Shown piece after piece: positions 8,083-14,894 of a stretch of 29,710 bases of DNA. Made by a program: the position numbers and the translations under genes. Position 1 is the stretch's first letter; every line of letters begins with the position of its first letter. The stretch spans positions 1 to 29,710 of the forward strand of contig CAKZLA010000130.1 in the NCBI GenBank assembly GCA_937124525.1, read 5' to 3'. Below the pieces are notes generated by a model. The model had not been told where the DNA came from. It worked only from the letters and a program-made list of their open reading frames with translations, and did not search any database. Source of the stretch: an uncultured Desulfobacterium sp. (GTDB taxonomy: Bacteria; Desulfobacterota; Desulfobacteria; Desulfobacterales; Desulfobacteraceae).

Positions 8083-8884
8083 TAAAAAATGGCCCTTTAA
8101 AGTGGGGACGACTTCTTTTATTGATCCGGGTCCCATTGTTGACAATGTGAAAAAACTGGGACCGGTGTTTGATGAGATTGAGCTGCTTGTTTTTGAAAGC
8201 CAGCCTTTTATGACAAATGATGGCCCTGTGCCGGTGTTGCCTAAGCCCCATGAAATCAAGGAGCTGGCGCAGCTTTCCCGGGAGCTTGGGGTGACTTATA
8301 ATGTTCATCTTCCGGTGGATGTTTCCCTGACATCTCCCTCTAAAAAGGAACGTATCCTGGGAGTGGATACCATTAAGCAGGTGGTGGAGCTGTTTGCCCC
8401 CCTGGCCCCTTCCACCCACACCCTGCATCTGGAATGGACCCCGGACAATGTCGGGGATGGAAAAGAAGGTTTGAATCAATGGCAGAATTGGGCATTGGAA
8501 AGCCTTGAAACCCTTTCCCCTTTTTTAAATCGTCTGTCTGATATTTCCATTGAAACCCTGGAATATCCCCCGGAATATTTATTTAAAGTCCTGGACACCC
8601 TTGCTGTGGATCTATGCATTGATGCCGGTCATTTGATTAAATATAACTATGATATCAAGGCATTGTTTGATCGGTATGGTCATCGGGTGCCCTTGATTCA
8701 TCTCCATGGCGTTGATTTTTCCCATGAAAAACCAAAGGATCACCAGGGGCTTGATAAAACCCCCATGGACCGATTTTTGCCCACATTGGAGATCTTAAAA
8801 CAGTTTAACGGTGTGGTCTCCCTTGAAGTTTTCAACCGGGGCAATCTCCAGGATTCCGTCAAGTATTTAAATCATTTAATTTAA
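8072..8884 (+). CDS. cbiR: CbiR-like cobamide-remodelling hydrolase (AP-endonuclease-2 superfamily TIM barrel)
   Basis: The 270-residue protein has the sugar-phosphate isomerase/epimerase (AP endonuclease 2) barrel. The opening pattern KVGTTSFIDPGPIVDNV...DEIELLVFES, then TYNVHLPVDVSL, resembles the CbiR family, which opens the nucleotide loop of cobamides so that the lower ligand can be exchanged. Likely metal ligands are seen in FES, NVHLP, TLHLEW, CIDAGH, IHLHG and SLEVFN. The start ATG 8072 follows GGGGAGGG (8056-8063) by 8 bases and lies within the end of hsdM; a longer open frame starting upstream at 7790 would overlap hsdM and lacks family similarity. The assignment is by remembered pattern; an unassigned sugar isomerase-like enzyme is the alternative. 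Confidence 0.7.
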   Translation: MIINKKWPFKVGTTSFIDPGPIVDNVKKLGPVFDEIELLVFESQPFMTNDGPVPVLPKPHEIKELAQLSRELGVTYNVHLPVDVSLTSPSKKERILGVDTIKQVVELFAPLAPSTHTLHLEWTPDNVGDGKEGLNQWQNWALESLETLSPFLNRLSDISIETLEYPPEYLFKVLDTLAVDLCIDAGHLIKYNYDIKALFDRYGHRVPLIHLHGVDFSHEKPKDHQGLDKTPMDRFLPTLEILKQFNGVVSLEVFNRGNLQDSVKYLNHLI

Positions 8885-8936
8885 AAGCAGATCATGAAAA
8901 ACCTTATACGAGGGCACTGTACCTGATAGCCTAATC

Positions 8937-8970
8937 TTGACGAAATTATTGTTTATGTGTATACTACACA
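8937..8970 (+). promoter_or_regulatory. Sigma-70-type promoter with overlapping palindrome, upstream of hicA
   Basis: TTGACG (8937-8942), a 17-base spacer and TATACT (8960-8965) make a near-consensus sigma-70 promoter 10 bases before the hicA start codon. The -10 box is embedded in the inverted repeat TGTGTA-TAC-TACACA (8956-8970), a natural operator for autorepression by the HicB DNA-binding domain. The start of transcription would lie at about 8972, so the message would be nearly leaderless or have a very short leader. Confidence 0.7.
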
Positions 8971-8974
8971 CAAT

Positions 8975-9181
8975 ATGAATAGCCGAGCAATTATTAAAAA
9001 ATTACAGGATGACGGATGATTACAGGATGACGGATGGCTGCTTCATCATACAAAAGGTGATCACCATCAATTCAAACATCCTGACAAACAGGGCAAGGTA
9101 ACTGTACCGCATCCCAAAAAGGACCTTGCCATCGGAACGCTGCGTAGTATTTTTCGGCAAGCCGGTTGGGACTGGAGGTAA
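8975..9181 (+). pseudogene. hicA: hicA toxin gene interrupted by an in-frame TGA from an 18-bp tandem duplication
   Basis: Read from ATG 8975, the frame runs 14 codons (ending KKLQDDG), meets TGA at 9017-9019, then continues in the same frame to the TAA at 9179-9181. The continuation begins LQDDGWLLHHTKGDHHQFKH and is a clear HicA double-stranded-RNA-binding-like mRNA interferase, including the conserved GDHHQF histidine region. The stop is created at the junction of two exact 18-bp copies (9001-9018, 9019-9036). With one copy removed the gene would encode an intact toxin of 62 residues, a normal HicA length. The intact hicB starts 3 bases after the stop. As read, the toxin should be off unless readthrough, reinitiation or repeat contraction occurs. 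Confidence 0.88.
9001..9036 (+). repeat. Exact 18-bp tandem duplication within hicA
   Basis: The unit ATTACAGGATGACGGATG occurs twice in direct succession (9001-9018 and 9019-9036) with no mismatch. Because 18 is a multiple of three the reading frame is kept, but the junction reads GGA-TGA-TTA, creating a stop. In the single-copy form the same codon is TGG (Trp). Slippage or recombination between copies could restore the gene. Confidence 0.95.
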
Positions 9182-9184
9182 CAA

Positions 9185-9586
9185 ATGAAATATCCTATTG
9201 TAATCCATAAAGATTTAAACTCTGATTTTAGTGTCACCATCCCTGACCTTCCAGGTTGTTTTTCTGCAGGATCAACAATTAACGAAGCAATAAACATGGC
9301 ACAAGAAGCGGCTGAATGCCATATTGAGGGGTTATTAATTGATTCAGAGCCTATTCCTATGCCTTCAAATATCGAAATATATAAGGACCACTCTGATTTC
9401 AAAGATGGTATTTGGGCCATAGTTCAAATAGATATCAGTAAATTGTCATTAAAATCCAAACGGATTAATATTACTATGCCTGAAAGACTCATCAAAACAG
9501 TTGACCTGTATGCTAAACGTTCTGGTTCAAGTAGGTCAGGCCTCTTGTCTCAAGCTGTTACAGAGTATATGTCATTGCATCAGTAG
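9185..9586 (+). CDS. hicB: HicB antitoxin
   Basis: The 133-residue protein is the antitoxin and autorepressor of the hicAB locus. The N-terminal half is the partial RNase-H fold of HicB, with YPIVIHKDLNSDFSVTIPDL, PGCFSAGST and AAECHIEGLL. The C-terminal part (about residues 93-130: RINITMPERLIKTVDLYAK and SRSGLLSQAVTEYM) is a ribbon-helix-helix DNA-binding domain that probably binds the palindrome at 8956-8970. The gene is fully intact although its toxin gene is interrupted. It starts 3 bases after the hicA stop, with GGAGG (9174-9178) inside the hicA end as its ribosome site. Confidence 0.92.
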   Translation: MKYPIVIHKDLNSDFSVTIPDLPGCFSAGSTINEAINMAQEAAECHIEGLLIDSEPIPMPSNIEIYKDHSDFKDGIWAIVQIDISKLSLKSKRINITMPERLIKTVDLYAKRSGSSRSGLLSQAVTEYMSLHQ

Positions 9587-9657
9587 GCTGTCAGTGAACA
9601 AAATTTTTTACATCAAGAGGACTATTTTGTCACATTTTTTACTCGTGAGCATTAATC

Positions 9658-10578
9658 ATGGAAAAAAATAATTTATCTCACCAGATAAGACAACTGGCAG
9701 ATATTGCTGGCATTGATGCATTGGGATTTGCCGCTGCTGGAGAATTTAAGGGGTATCGCCTAACAATGTCCAGACGTCGATCTCCAAAGTTGTCTTTGCC
9801 GGATGCAAAAACCGTCATTGTTGCAGGTATTTATATTGGAGGTCTTACCCTTCCTGCCTGGTCGAATCCCCATTGGGGAAGAGCGAGCAGGCTATATTTG
9901 TCAGGTTTTTTTCTGGATGTTGTAAAGCCCCTTGCACCTGTTGCAGATTTGCTGAAAAGTCGCGGATACTCGGCAGTTTTCTGCGACGGTTCTGAAGCAG
10001 ATGGCTCTACGTTGCCTTTAAAACTTGCTGCGATCCGGGCTGGACTGGGTTGGCAGGGAAAGCATTCTCTTCTTATTTCCAGGAAATTTGGTACCTTCCT
10101 TGCGTTGGGAGGCATTATCACCAATGCGGCCCTTGATCTGAATGAAACAGAGGAAAAAAACAGGTGCGCTGAGTGTGATCAGTGTCAGGTGGCCTGCCCC
10201 CTGGGGGCCATTGATCGCCCCCATGTACTGGATACCTCAAAATGTCTTTCAAATCTGTTGCAGGAGGATCATTTGCCGGAAGCGGCAAAAGAGATAATGG
10301 AAAATCGGGTGGGGGACTGTGAAATTTGTCAAGAGGCATGCCCCTGGAATAAAAAACATCTGAAGCATCCATTGGATACAGGATTGACAAGGGCTTTTAA
10401 AGGAAAAACCAAAGAGTGGGAATCGTTTTTTCATCTGCCGGAACTTGTTAAATTGACGGAAAAAGGCTACAGGGACTCGCTGGTCCGTCTGAATACCGGC
10501 ATTCCCTATGATCTGTTCCATCGCAATGTGTTGATTGCCATGACCCATGCTAAAACAGCTTCCACAAGGCCCTTGTAA
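9658..10578 (+). CDS. QueG-related double-cluster iron-sulfur protein (COG1600/DUF1730-like)
   Basis: The 306-residue protein resembles epoxyqueuosine reductase QueG, a cobalamin- and [4Fe-4S]-dependent enzyme. The core motif LAAIRAGLGWQGKHSLLIS and the following FGTFLALGGIIT correspond to the QueG segment that usually reads AGLGWIGKN. Two ferredoxin-type motifs follow: C170-x2-C173-x2-C176-x3-C180-P and C221-x2-C224-x3-C228-P. The sequence is shorter than QueG (about 380 residues in E. coli), lacks the HEAT-like C-terminal tail, and has Gln-Gly-Lys-His in place of the usual Ile-Gly-Lys-Asn. It is therefore called a paralogue, not queG. It stands alone between hicB and an ABC transporter. The substrate is unknown. 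Confidence 0.72.
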   Translation: MEKNNLSHQIRQLADIAGIDALGFAAAGEFKGYRLTMSRRRSPKLSLPDAKTVIVAGIYIGGLTLPAWSNPHWGRASRLYLSGFFLDVVKPLAPVADLLKSRGYSAVFCDGSEADGSTLPLKLAAIRAGLGWQGKHSLLISRKFGTFLALGGIITNAALDLNETEEKNRCAECDQCQVACPLGAIDRPHVLDTSKCLSNLLQEDHLPEAAKEIMENRVGDCEICQEACPWNKKHLKHPLDTGLTRAFKGKTKEWESFFHLPELVKLTEKGYRDSLVRLNTGIPYDLFHRNVLIAMTHAKTASTRPL

Positions 10579-10637
10579 TAATAGAATCAATGAACCGACT
10601 TCTTTTTGTTTGGCAGCCCGATCAACTTATATTTTTC

Positions 10638-10667
10638 TTGACACGGCAGAGCCATAACGCATATGGT
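10638..10667 (+). promoter_or_regulatory. Possible sigma-70-type promoter for the amino-acid ABC transporter
   Basis: TTGACA (10638-10643) is a perfect -35 box. Eighteen bases later lies TATGGT (10662-10667), a moderate -10 box. It sits about 50 bases before the ATPase start codon and on the right strand. No operator is evident. Confidence 0.45.
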
Positions 10668-10718
10668 TGGATTGGTTCGCAAACCCTTAACCCTTTATGA
10701 AAAAGCAAGGAAGCATCA

Positions 10719-11495
10719 TTGAAAATCCACAAAAAAGATGCCGTCAGGATTGAAGATCTGTATAAAAATTTTGGAGACCTCAAGGTGCTAAAGGGTATAT
10801 CTCTAACTGCCAGAGAAGGGGATGTGATTTCACTTATCGGCTCCAGCGGTTCCGGAAAAAGCACCTTTTTAAGATGTATTAATCTTCTTGAAAAACCCAC
10901 CTCTGGAAAGATTTCCGTGGGAGAAGAACTTATCCGTTTGAAAAAGAACCGCAATGGCAAGGTTGTTCCTGAGGATAGAAAGCAGGTTGACAGAATCAGG
11001 ACAAAGCTTGGCATGGTGTTCCAGCATTTCAATCTGTGGGCTCATATGACTGTCCTTGAAAATATTATGGAGGCACCGGTTCATGTGCTTAAGCGTTCAA
11101 AAAAAGAGTCAAAAGCCTATGCCATGTCGCTCCTTGAAAAAGTCGGTATTGCCGATCGGTGCAACTATTTCCCCTCCCAGCTTTCAGGCGGACAAAAGCA
11201 GCGGGCAGCCATAGCCAGGGCGCTTGCCATGGACCCTGATGTTATGCTCTTTGATGAACCCACATCCGCCCTTGATCCCGAACTTGTGGGAGAGGTATTA
11301 AAGGTGATGCAGGATCTGGCAAAGGAAGGGCGTACAATGATTGTCGCAACCCACGAAATGGGATTTGCCCAGGAGGTCTCTTCGGATGTCGTTTTTCTTG
11401 ATCAGGGCGTAATTGAGGCAAAGGGTTCCCCTGATGATATCTTTAAAAATCCAGGTTCTCAGCGTTTAAAACAGTTTATAGCAAATTTTATTTGA
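10719..11495 (+). CDS. Polar amino-acid ABC transporter, ATP-binding protein (HisP/GlnQ type)
   Basis: The 258-residue cytoplasmic ATPase powers the importer encoded just downstream. All motifs are present: Walker [11 protein letters not shown]-loop MVFQHFNLW, signature LSGGQKQR, Walker [15 protein letters not shown] and the switch histidine in VATHEM. An insertion of about 28 residues after Walker A (around [13 protein letters not shown]) is typical of the histidine/lysine/arginine-type ATPases. The start is TTG at 10719, with AGGAAG (10708-10713) five bases upstream. The next possible ATG lies after the Walker A motif, so TTG is required. A miniature mobile element separates it from the binding-protein gene by 269 bases. 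Confidence 0.92.
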   Translation: MKIHKKDAVRIEDLYKNFGDLKVLKGISLTAREGDVISLIGSSGSGKSTFLRCINLLEKPTSGKISVGEELIRLKKNRNGKVVPEDRKQVDRIRTKLGMVFQHFNLWAHMTVLENIMEAPVHVLKRSKKESKAYAMSLLEKVGIADRCNYFPSQLSGGQKQRAAIARALAMDPDVMLFDEPTSALDPELVGEVLKVMQDLAKEGRTMIVATHEMGFAQEVSSDVVFLDQGVIEAKGSPDDIFKNPGSQRLKQFIANFI

Positions 11496-11525
11496 TGATA
11501 AAGAATTGATAGTCTTTCAGAAAGG

Positions 11526-11643
11526 ATGCCCGCGTAAGTTCTCAATAAATTCGGGCATCCAAGAATTTGTCTTGAATAGCACCCAGCGTTTAGAGGCTGA
11601 AGCAGACTTTATCACCCCGGCTATTGAGAACTTACATGCCCGC
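11526..11643. mobile_element. 102-bp miniature inverted-repeat element (11534-11635) with 8-bp target duplication
   Basis: Perfect 14-bp terminal inverted repeats, GTAAGTTCTCAATA (11534-11547) and its complement (11622-11635), bound a 102-bp element. It is flanked on both sides by the identical 8-mer ATGCCCGC (11526-11533 and 11636-11643), as expected for a target duplication. Ends starting GTAA and 8-bp duplications are the hallmark of IS66-family transposons, so a non-autonomous IS66-type derivative is the best guess; no transposase is encoded. Odd: CGGGCATCC (11552-11560) inside the element can pair with GGATGCCCG (11524-11532) spanning the left junction, giving a 9-bp hairpin in the transcript between the ATPase and binding-protein genes. 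Confidence 0.8.
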
Positions 11644-11764
11644 AAGCTAAGCACCTGATTCTATTTGTTAAAATGGCAATGTTGTTAATTGCAGTAGCAG
11701 ACTAATTTATGAAGACTCCCATAGCACAATAACATCAACTCTTTAAGAAAGAAGGAATGTCACA

Positions 11765-12544
11765 ATGAAAAAAGGAATTCTGGTTTCCATTATTGTCTGT
11801 TTTTTTATGGCTGCAGCCACAGCCTTTGGTGGAGACATTAAACAGGTGCGTATTGGTACAGAAGGTGCGTACCCTCCATTCAATTTAATTGATAAAAACG
11901 GTGATCTCCAGGGCTTTGATGTTGATATTGCAAAGGCTCTTTGTGAAGCCGCAGGTGTAGAATGCAAATTTGTTGTTCAGGACTGGGATGGAATGATTCC
12001 AGGGCTTCTTGCAAAGAAATATGATGCCATAATCGCTTCCATGGCCATTACAGAGGAGCGTGAGAAAAAGGTTGCCTTTACAAATAAATATTACATGACC
12101 CCTGCAAAATTTGTGGCAAAAAAAGGGGCTGGCATTGACATTACTCCTGAAGGACTCAAGGGGAAAGTTGTTGGTGTACAAAGAGCCACCACCCATGAGA
12201 ATTTTGTGCGGGATAAATTTGGTAAATCTGTAACTATAAAATCCTATGCCACCCAGGATGAGGCTAACATGGACCTTGTCTCCGGCCGGGTTGACCTTGT
12301 TATCGCAGATTCTGTTGTGCTTCTTGAAGGATTTGTCAATACGGATCAGGGAAAAGATTGTGAATTTACAGGCCCTGGATTTACAGATGAGCAATGGTAT
12401 GGAAAAGGTATCGGCATTGCCATAAGAAAAGGGGATAAAGAGCTTGTCGCGCTTTTTAATGAAGCAATTACAAAAATAAGGGCAAGCGGTGTGTACAAAA
12501 CAATCAATGATAAATACTTCGACTTTGATGTTTACGGAGACTAA
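11765..12544 (+). CDS. Polar amino-acid ABC transporter, periplasmic binding protein (lysine/arginine/ornithine-like)
   Basis: The 259-residue protein is a family 3 solute-binding protein that captures its amino acid in the periplasm and delivers it to the permeases encoded next. It has a Sec signal peptide (about residues 1-22, MKKGILVSIIVCFFMAAATA). The mature start VRIGTEGAYPPFN, then LQGFDVDIAKALC, QDWDGMIPGL and KYDAIIASMAITEERE are typical of HisJ/ArgT/ArtJ-like proteins for basic amino acids. GVQRATTHENF matches the second-lobe ligand-binding region. AAGGA about 11 bases before ATG 11765 supports the start. The downstream ablB suggests that the substrate is lysine; this is inferred from context. 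Confidence 0.9.
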   Translation: MKKGILVSIIVCFFMAAATAFGGDIKQVRIGTEGAYPPFNLIDKNGDLQGFDVDIAKALCEAAGVECKFVVQDWDGMIPGLLAKKYDAIIASMAITEEREKKVAFTNKYYMTPAKFVAKKGAGIDITPEGLKGKVVGVQRATTHENFVRDKFGKSVTIKSYATQDEANMDLVSGRVDLVIADSVVLLEGFVNTDQGKDCEFTGPGFTDEQWYGKGIGIAIRKGDKELVALFNEAITKIRASGVYKTINDKYFDFDVYGD

Positions 12545-12559
12545 AAAGGGAATCGATCA

Positions 12560-13252
12560 TTGTTTGATCTTCAAGGATATGGTTCTCTTCTTATAAAGGG
12601 AGGACAGCTGACATTGACCGTTGGTGTCTGCGCCATGATAATTACCGTACTGGTGGGATTGGGTGCCTCTTTGTGCAAGCTGTCTGAAATAAAGACGCTC
12701 CAGCGCATGGCCGGGCTCTACACCACCGTGATTCGGGGGATTCCAGAGCTTGTGCTCATCCTCTTGGTTTATTATGGCGCTCCCACACTGATGCAGGATA
12801 CTCTCAAACTTTTCGGTATTGATACTTATATCAGCATCAACCCCTTTATAGCAGGAACCTTGACCATAGGGTTTATTTACGGGGCCTTTGCGACTGAGGT
12901 ATTTCGCGGGGCCTTCATGGCCGTTCCAAAAGGACAGATTGAGGCGGCCCGCTCCTGCGGCATGGGAAGAGTTTTAACCTTCAGGCGCATTCTACTTCCC
13001 CAGATGTGGCGATTTGCCATTCCCGGCCTTGGCAACGTATGGATGGTTTTGATCAAGGCCACGGCATTAATATCAGTCATACAGCTCCCTGAGTTGATGC
13101 GCAATGCTGATCTTGCCGTTAGAAGCACAAGAAAGCCCTTTACCTGTTATTTTGCAGCTTCCTTGATTTACCTTGCCATAACCATAGTCTCTCTTTTATT
13201 TCAGCAGTGGGCGGAAAAGAGAGCAAGCCGCGGAATAAAGAGGGCACTATAA
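12560..13252 (+). CDS. Polar amino-acid ABC transporter permease (HisQ-like)
   Basis: The 230-residue inner-membrane protein has about five hydrophobic segments, beginning with LTLTVGVCAMIITVLVGLG. It forms half of the transport channel. The family motif TTVIRGIPELVLILLVYYG lies near residue 55, and the ATPase-coupling loop (EAARSCGMGRVLTFRRILLPQ) near residue 132. The start codon is TTG at 12560, with AAGGG (12546-12550) nine bases upstream. It follows the binding-protein gene by only 15 bases and overlaps the second permease gene by one base (TAATG), so the genes are co-transcribed. Confidence 0.9.
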   Translation: MFDLQGYGSLLIKGGQLTLTVGVCAMIITVLVGLGASLCKLSEIKTLQRMAGLYTTVIRGIPELVLILLVYYGAPTLMQDTLKLFGIDTYISINPFIAGTLTIGFIYGAFATEVFRGAFMAVPKGQIEAARSCGMGRVLTFRRILLPQMWRFAIPGLGNVWMVLIKATALISVIQLPELMRNADLAVRSTRKPFTCYFAASLIYLAITIVSLLFQQWAEKRASRGIKRAL

Positions 13253-13953
13253 TGGATATCGGCATCATAGTTGAAAGTTTGCCCCGCCTTTTAAGCGGCG
13301 TTATGGTTACCGTTGAGATTACTTCCTTGAGTGTGATTCTTGGTCTTATTCTTGCCATCCCTCTCTCCATCATGCGTGTGTCATCCAATCCTTTCATCCG
13401 TCTGCCTGTTTACGGGTTTAATTTTTATTTCAGGGGGACCCCCCTTCTGGTACAGCTTTTTTTGATTTACTACGGAAGTGGACAGTTCCAGGAAGTTTTT
13501 TCAGAGTGGGGAATATGGCATTTTTTCAGGGAGGCTTACTTTTGCGCGATCCTCTCACTTACCCTTAATACCGCAGCTTACAGCAGTGAAATATTCCGGG
13601 GAGGCATTGAAGGGGTTTCCCATGGAGAGATAGAGGCAGCAAGGGCATGCGGCATGTCAGGCCTCCTCCTTTACAGGAGAATAATCATGCCTGCGGCCCT
13701 TAGAATAGCCTGGCCAGCCTATACCAATGAGGTGGTTTTTCTTCTACAGGCATCGTCACTTGTGTCGATTATCACCCTCATGGATATTACCGGGGTTGCC
13801 AGGGTAATTGCGGCAAGATCCTTTGCCTTCTATGAGATTTTTATCACAGTTGCCCTTATCTATCTTGCACTGGTTTACGGATTGATTTATGTCTTTAAAA
13901 AAATGGAAAATAGAATTTTGGGATATCTTAGCCCTGATACCCTTTCATCCTGA
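13252..13953 (+). CDS. Polar amino-acid ABC transporter permease (HisM-like)
   Basis: The 233-residue second permease of the importer. It has hydrophobic segments from about residue 10, the signature YFRGTPLLVQLFLIYYG near 60, and the coupling loop EAARACGMSGLLLYRRIIMP near 130. ATG 13252 overlaps the stop of the first permease gene and follows AGAGGG, so it is preferred to an upstream in-frame ATG at 13207 inside the previous gene. The pair of permeases of similar size, one HisQ-like and one HisM-like, is the normal heterodimer arrangement for this transporter class. Confidence 0.9.
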   Translation: MDIGIIVESLPRLLSGVMVTVEITSLSVILGLILAIPLSIMRVSSNPFIRLPVYGFNFYFRGTPLLVQLFLIYYGSGQFQEVFSEWGIWHFFREAYFCAILSLTLNTAAYSSEIFRGGIEGVSHGEIEAARACGMSGLLLYRRIIMPAALRIAWPAYTNEVVFLLQASSLVSIITLMDITGVARVIAARSFAFYEIFITVALIYLALVYGLIYVFKKMENRILGYLSPDTLSS

Positions 13954-13971
13954 TCTTCTGATATAACTGGC

Positions 13972-14853
13972 ATGACAGGCCCCAATATACTTATGATTGA
14001 TAAACTTGATATGCTAATGCATTCCCTTATTCAACATGGGAAACTAAATGACAGAATTTATCTGTTAAAACTTGCCCATGAAGATTGCCCTGGGATTATT
14101 GTTCAACTAAATGACCTTGCCCAAAAAAATGGCTATTCTAAATTGATAGCCAAGGTTCCATCCAAGTTCCGCCAATGCTTTGAGAATGACGGTTATTTTG
14201 AAGAAGCTTATATCCCTGGGTTCTTTAATGGAAAAAGTAATGAAAAAGAAAACCCTGGGGCAGATGTCTTGCTTATGTCTAAATACAGGGATACACAGCG
14301 AAACAATAATCTTGAAAAAGATCCCATTGATGCCGTGTTGACGCTTTCCCGCAAAAAAGGACAGCTTCAGAAAATCCCTCAATTGAATTCTGCCTATACC
14401 TTTAGGATTGCAGAAAAAAAAGATGTTTATCACATGGCAGACTTGTATAAAAAAGTTTTCCCAACCTATCCTTTTCCCGTTGATGATCCAGACTATCTGG
14501 CACAAACCATGGAAGAAAACAGCCTTTACTTCAGTATCTGGAAGGAGGATAGACTGATCTCCCTTTCTTCTGCTGAAATGGATAAAAAGGAAAAAAATGC
14601 AGAAATGACCGATTTTGGGACACTGTCTGGGCATAGAGGTCGGGGCTTTGCCCTTTTTCTTCTTGAAAAAATGGAAAAAGAAATACAAAAAAGAGGCATA
14701 AAAACTGCTTATACCATTGCAAGAGCCTTATCTTTTGGCATGAATATCACCTTTGCCCAGGCAGGATATACCTATTCAGGTACATTGATTAACAATACCA
14801 ATATTTCAGGTCAAATTGAAAGCATGAATATTTGGTATAACACCCTGATATAG
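13972..14853 (+). CDS. ablB: Putative beta-lysine N-acetyltransferase (AblB-like)
   Basis: The 293-residue protein has an N-terminal AblB-type region: SLIQHGKLNDRIYLLKLA, AQKNGYSKLIAKVPSKF and NDGYFEEAYIPGFFNG. A C-terminal GNAT acetyltransferase domain follows (about 155-290), with the acetyl-CoA loop seen in TLSGHRGRGFALFLLEKM. AblB acetylates the epsilon-amino group of beta-lysine, which AblA (lysine 2,3-aminomutase) makes from lysine; the product is a compatible solute in salt-adapted anaerobes. AblA is not in this window. The gene starts 18 bases after the second permease gene, which links osmolyte synthesis with amino-acid import. The ribosome site is weak, and ATG 13993 is a possible alternative start. 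Confidence 0.8.
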   Translation: MTGPNILMIDKLDMLMHSLIQHGKLNDRIYLLKLAHEDCPGIIVQLNDLAQKNGYSKLIAKVPSKFRQCFENDGYFEEAYIPGFFNGKSNEKENPGADVLLMSKYRDTQRNNNLEKDPIDAVLTLSRKKGQLQKIPQLNSAYTFRIAEKKDVYHMADLYKKVFPTYPFPVDDPDYLAQTMEENSLYFSIWKEDRLISLSSAEMDKKEKNAEMTDFGTLSGHRGRGFALFLLEKMEKEIQKRGIKTAYTIARALSFGMNITFAQAGYTYSGTLINNTNISGQIESMNIWYNTLI

Positions 14854-14894
14854 GGCATGTTGAGATGTAAAAAGTGTGATGGATTTTTTCTATC

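Noticed and set aside
9017..9019. The TGA in hicA as a selenocysteine codon
   Set aside because: It arises at a tandem-duplication junction; in the single-copy form the position is TGG (Trp), and HicA has no conserved Cys/Sec there.
13207..13251. Longer start for the second permease at 13207
   Set aside because: The added residues lie inside the first permease gene, are highly charged and unlike the family; ATG 13252 has a ribosome site and stop-start overlap.
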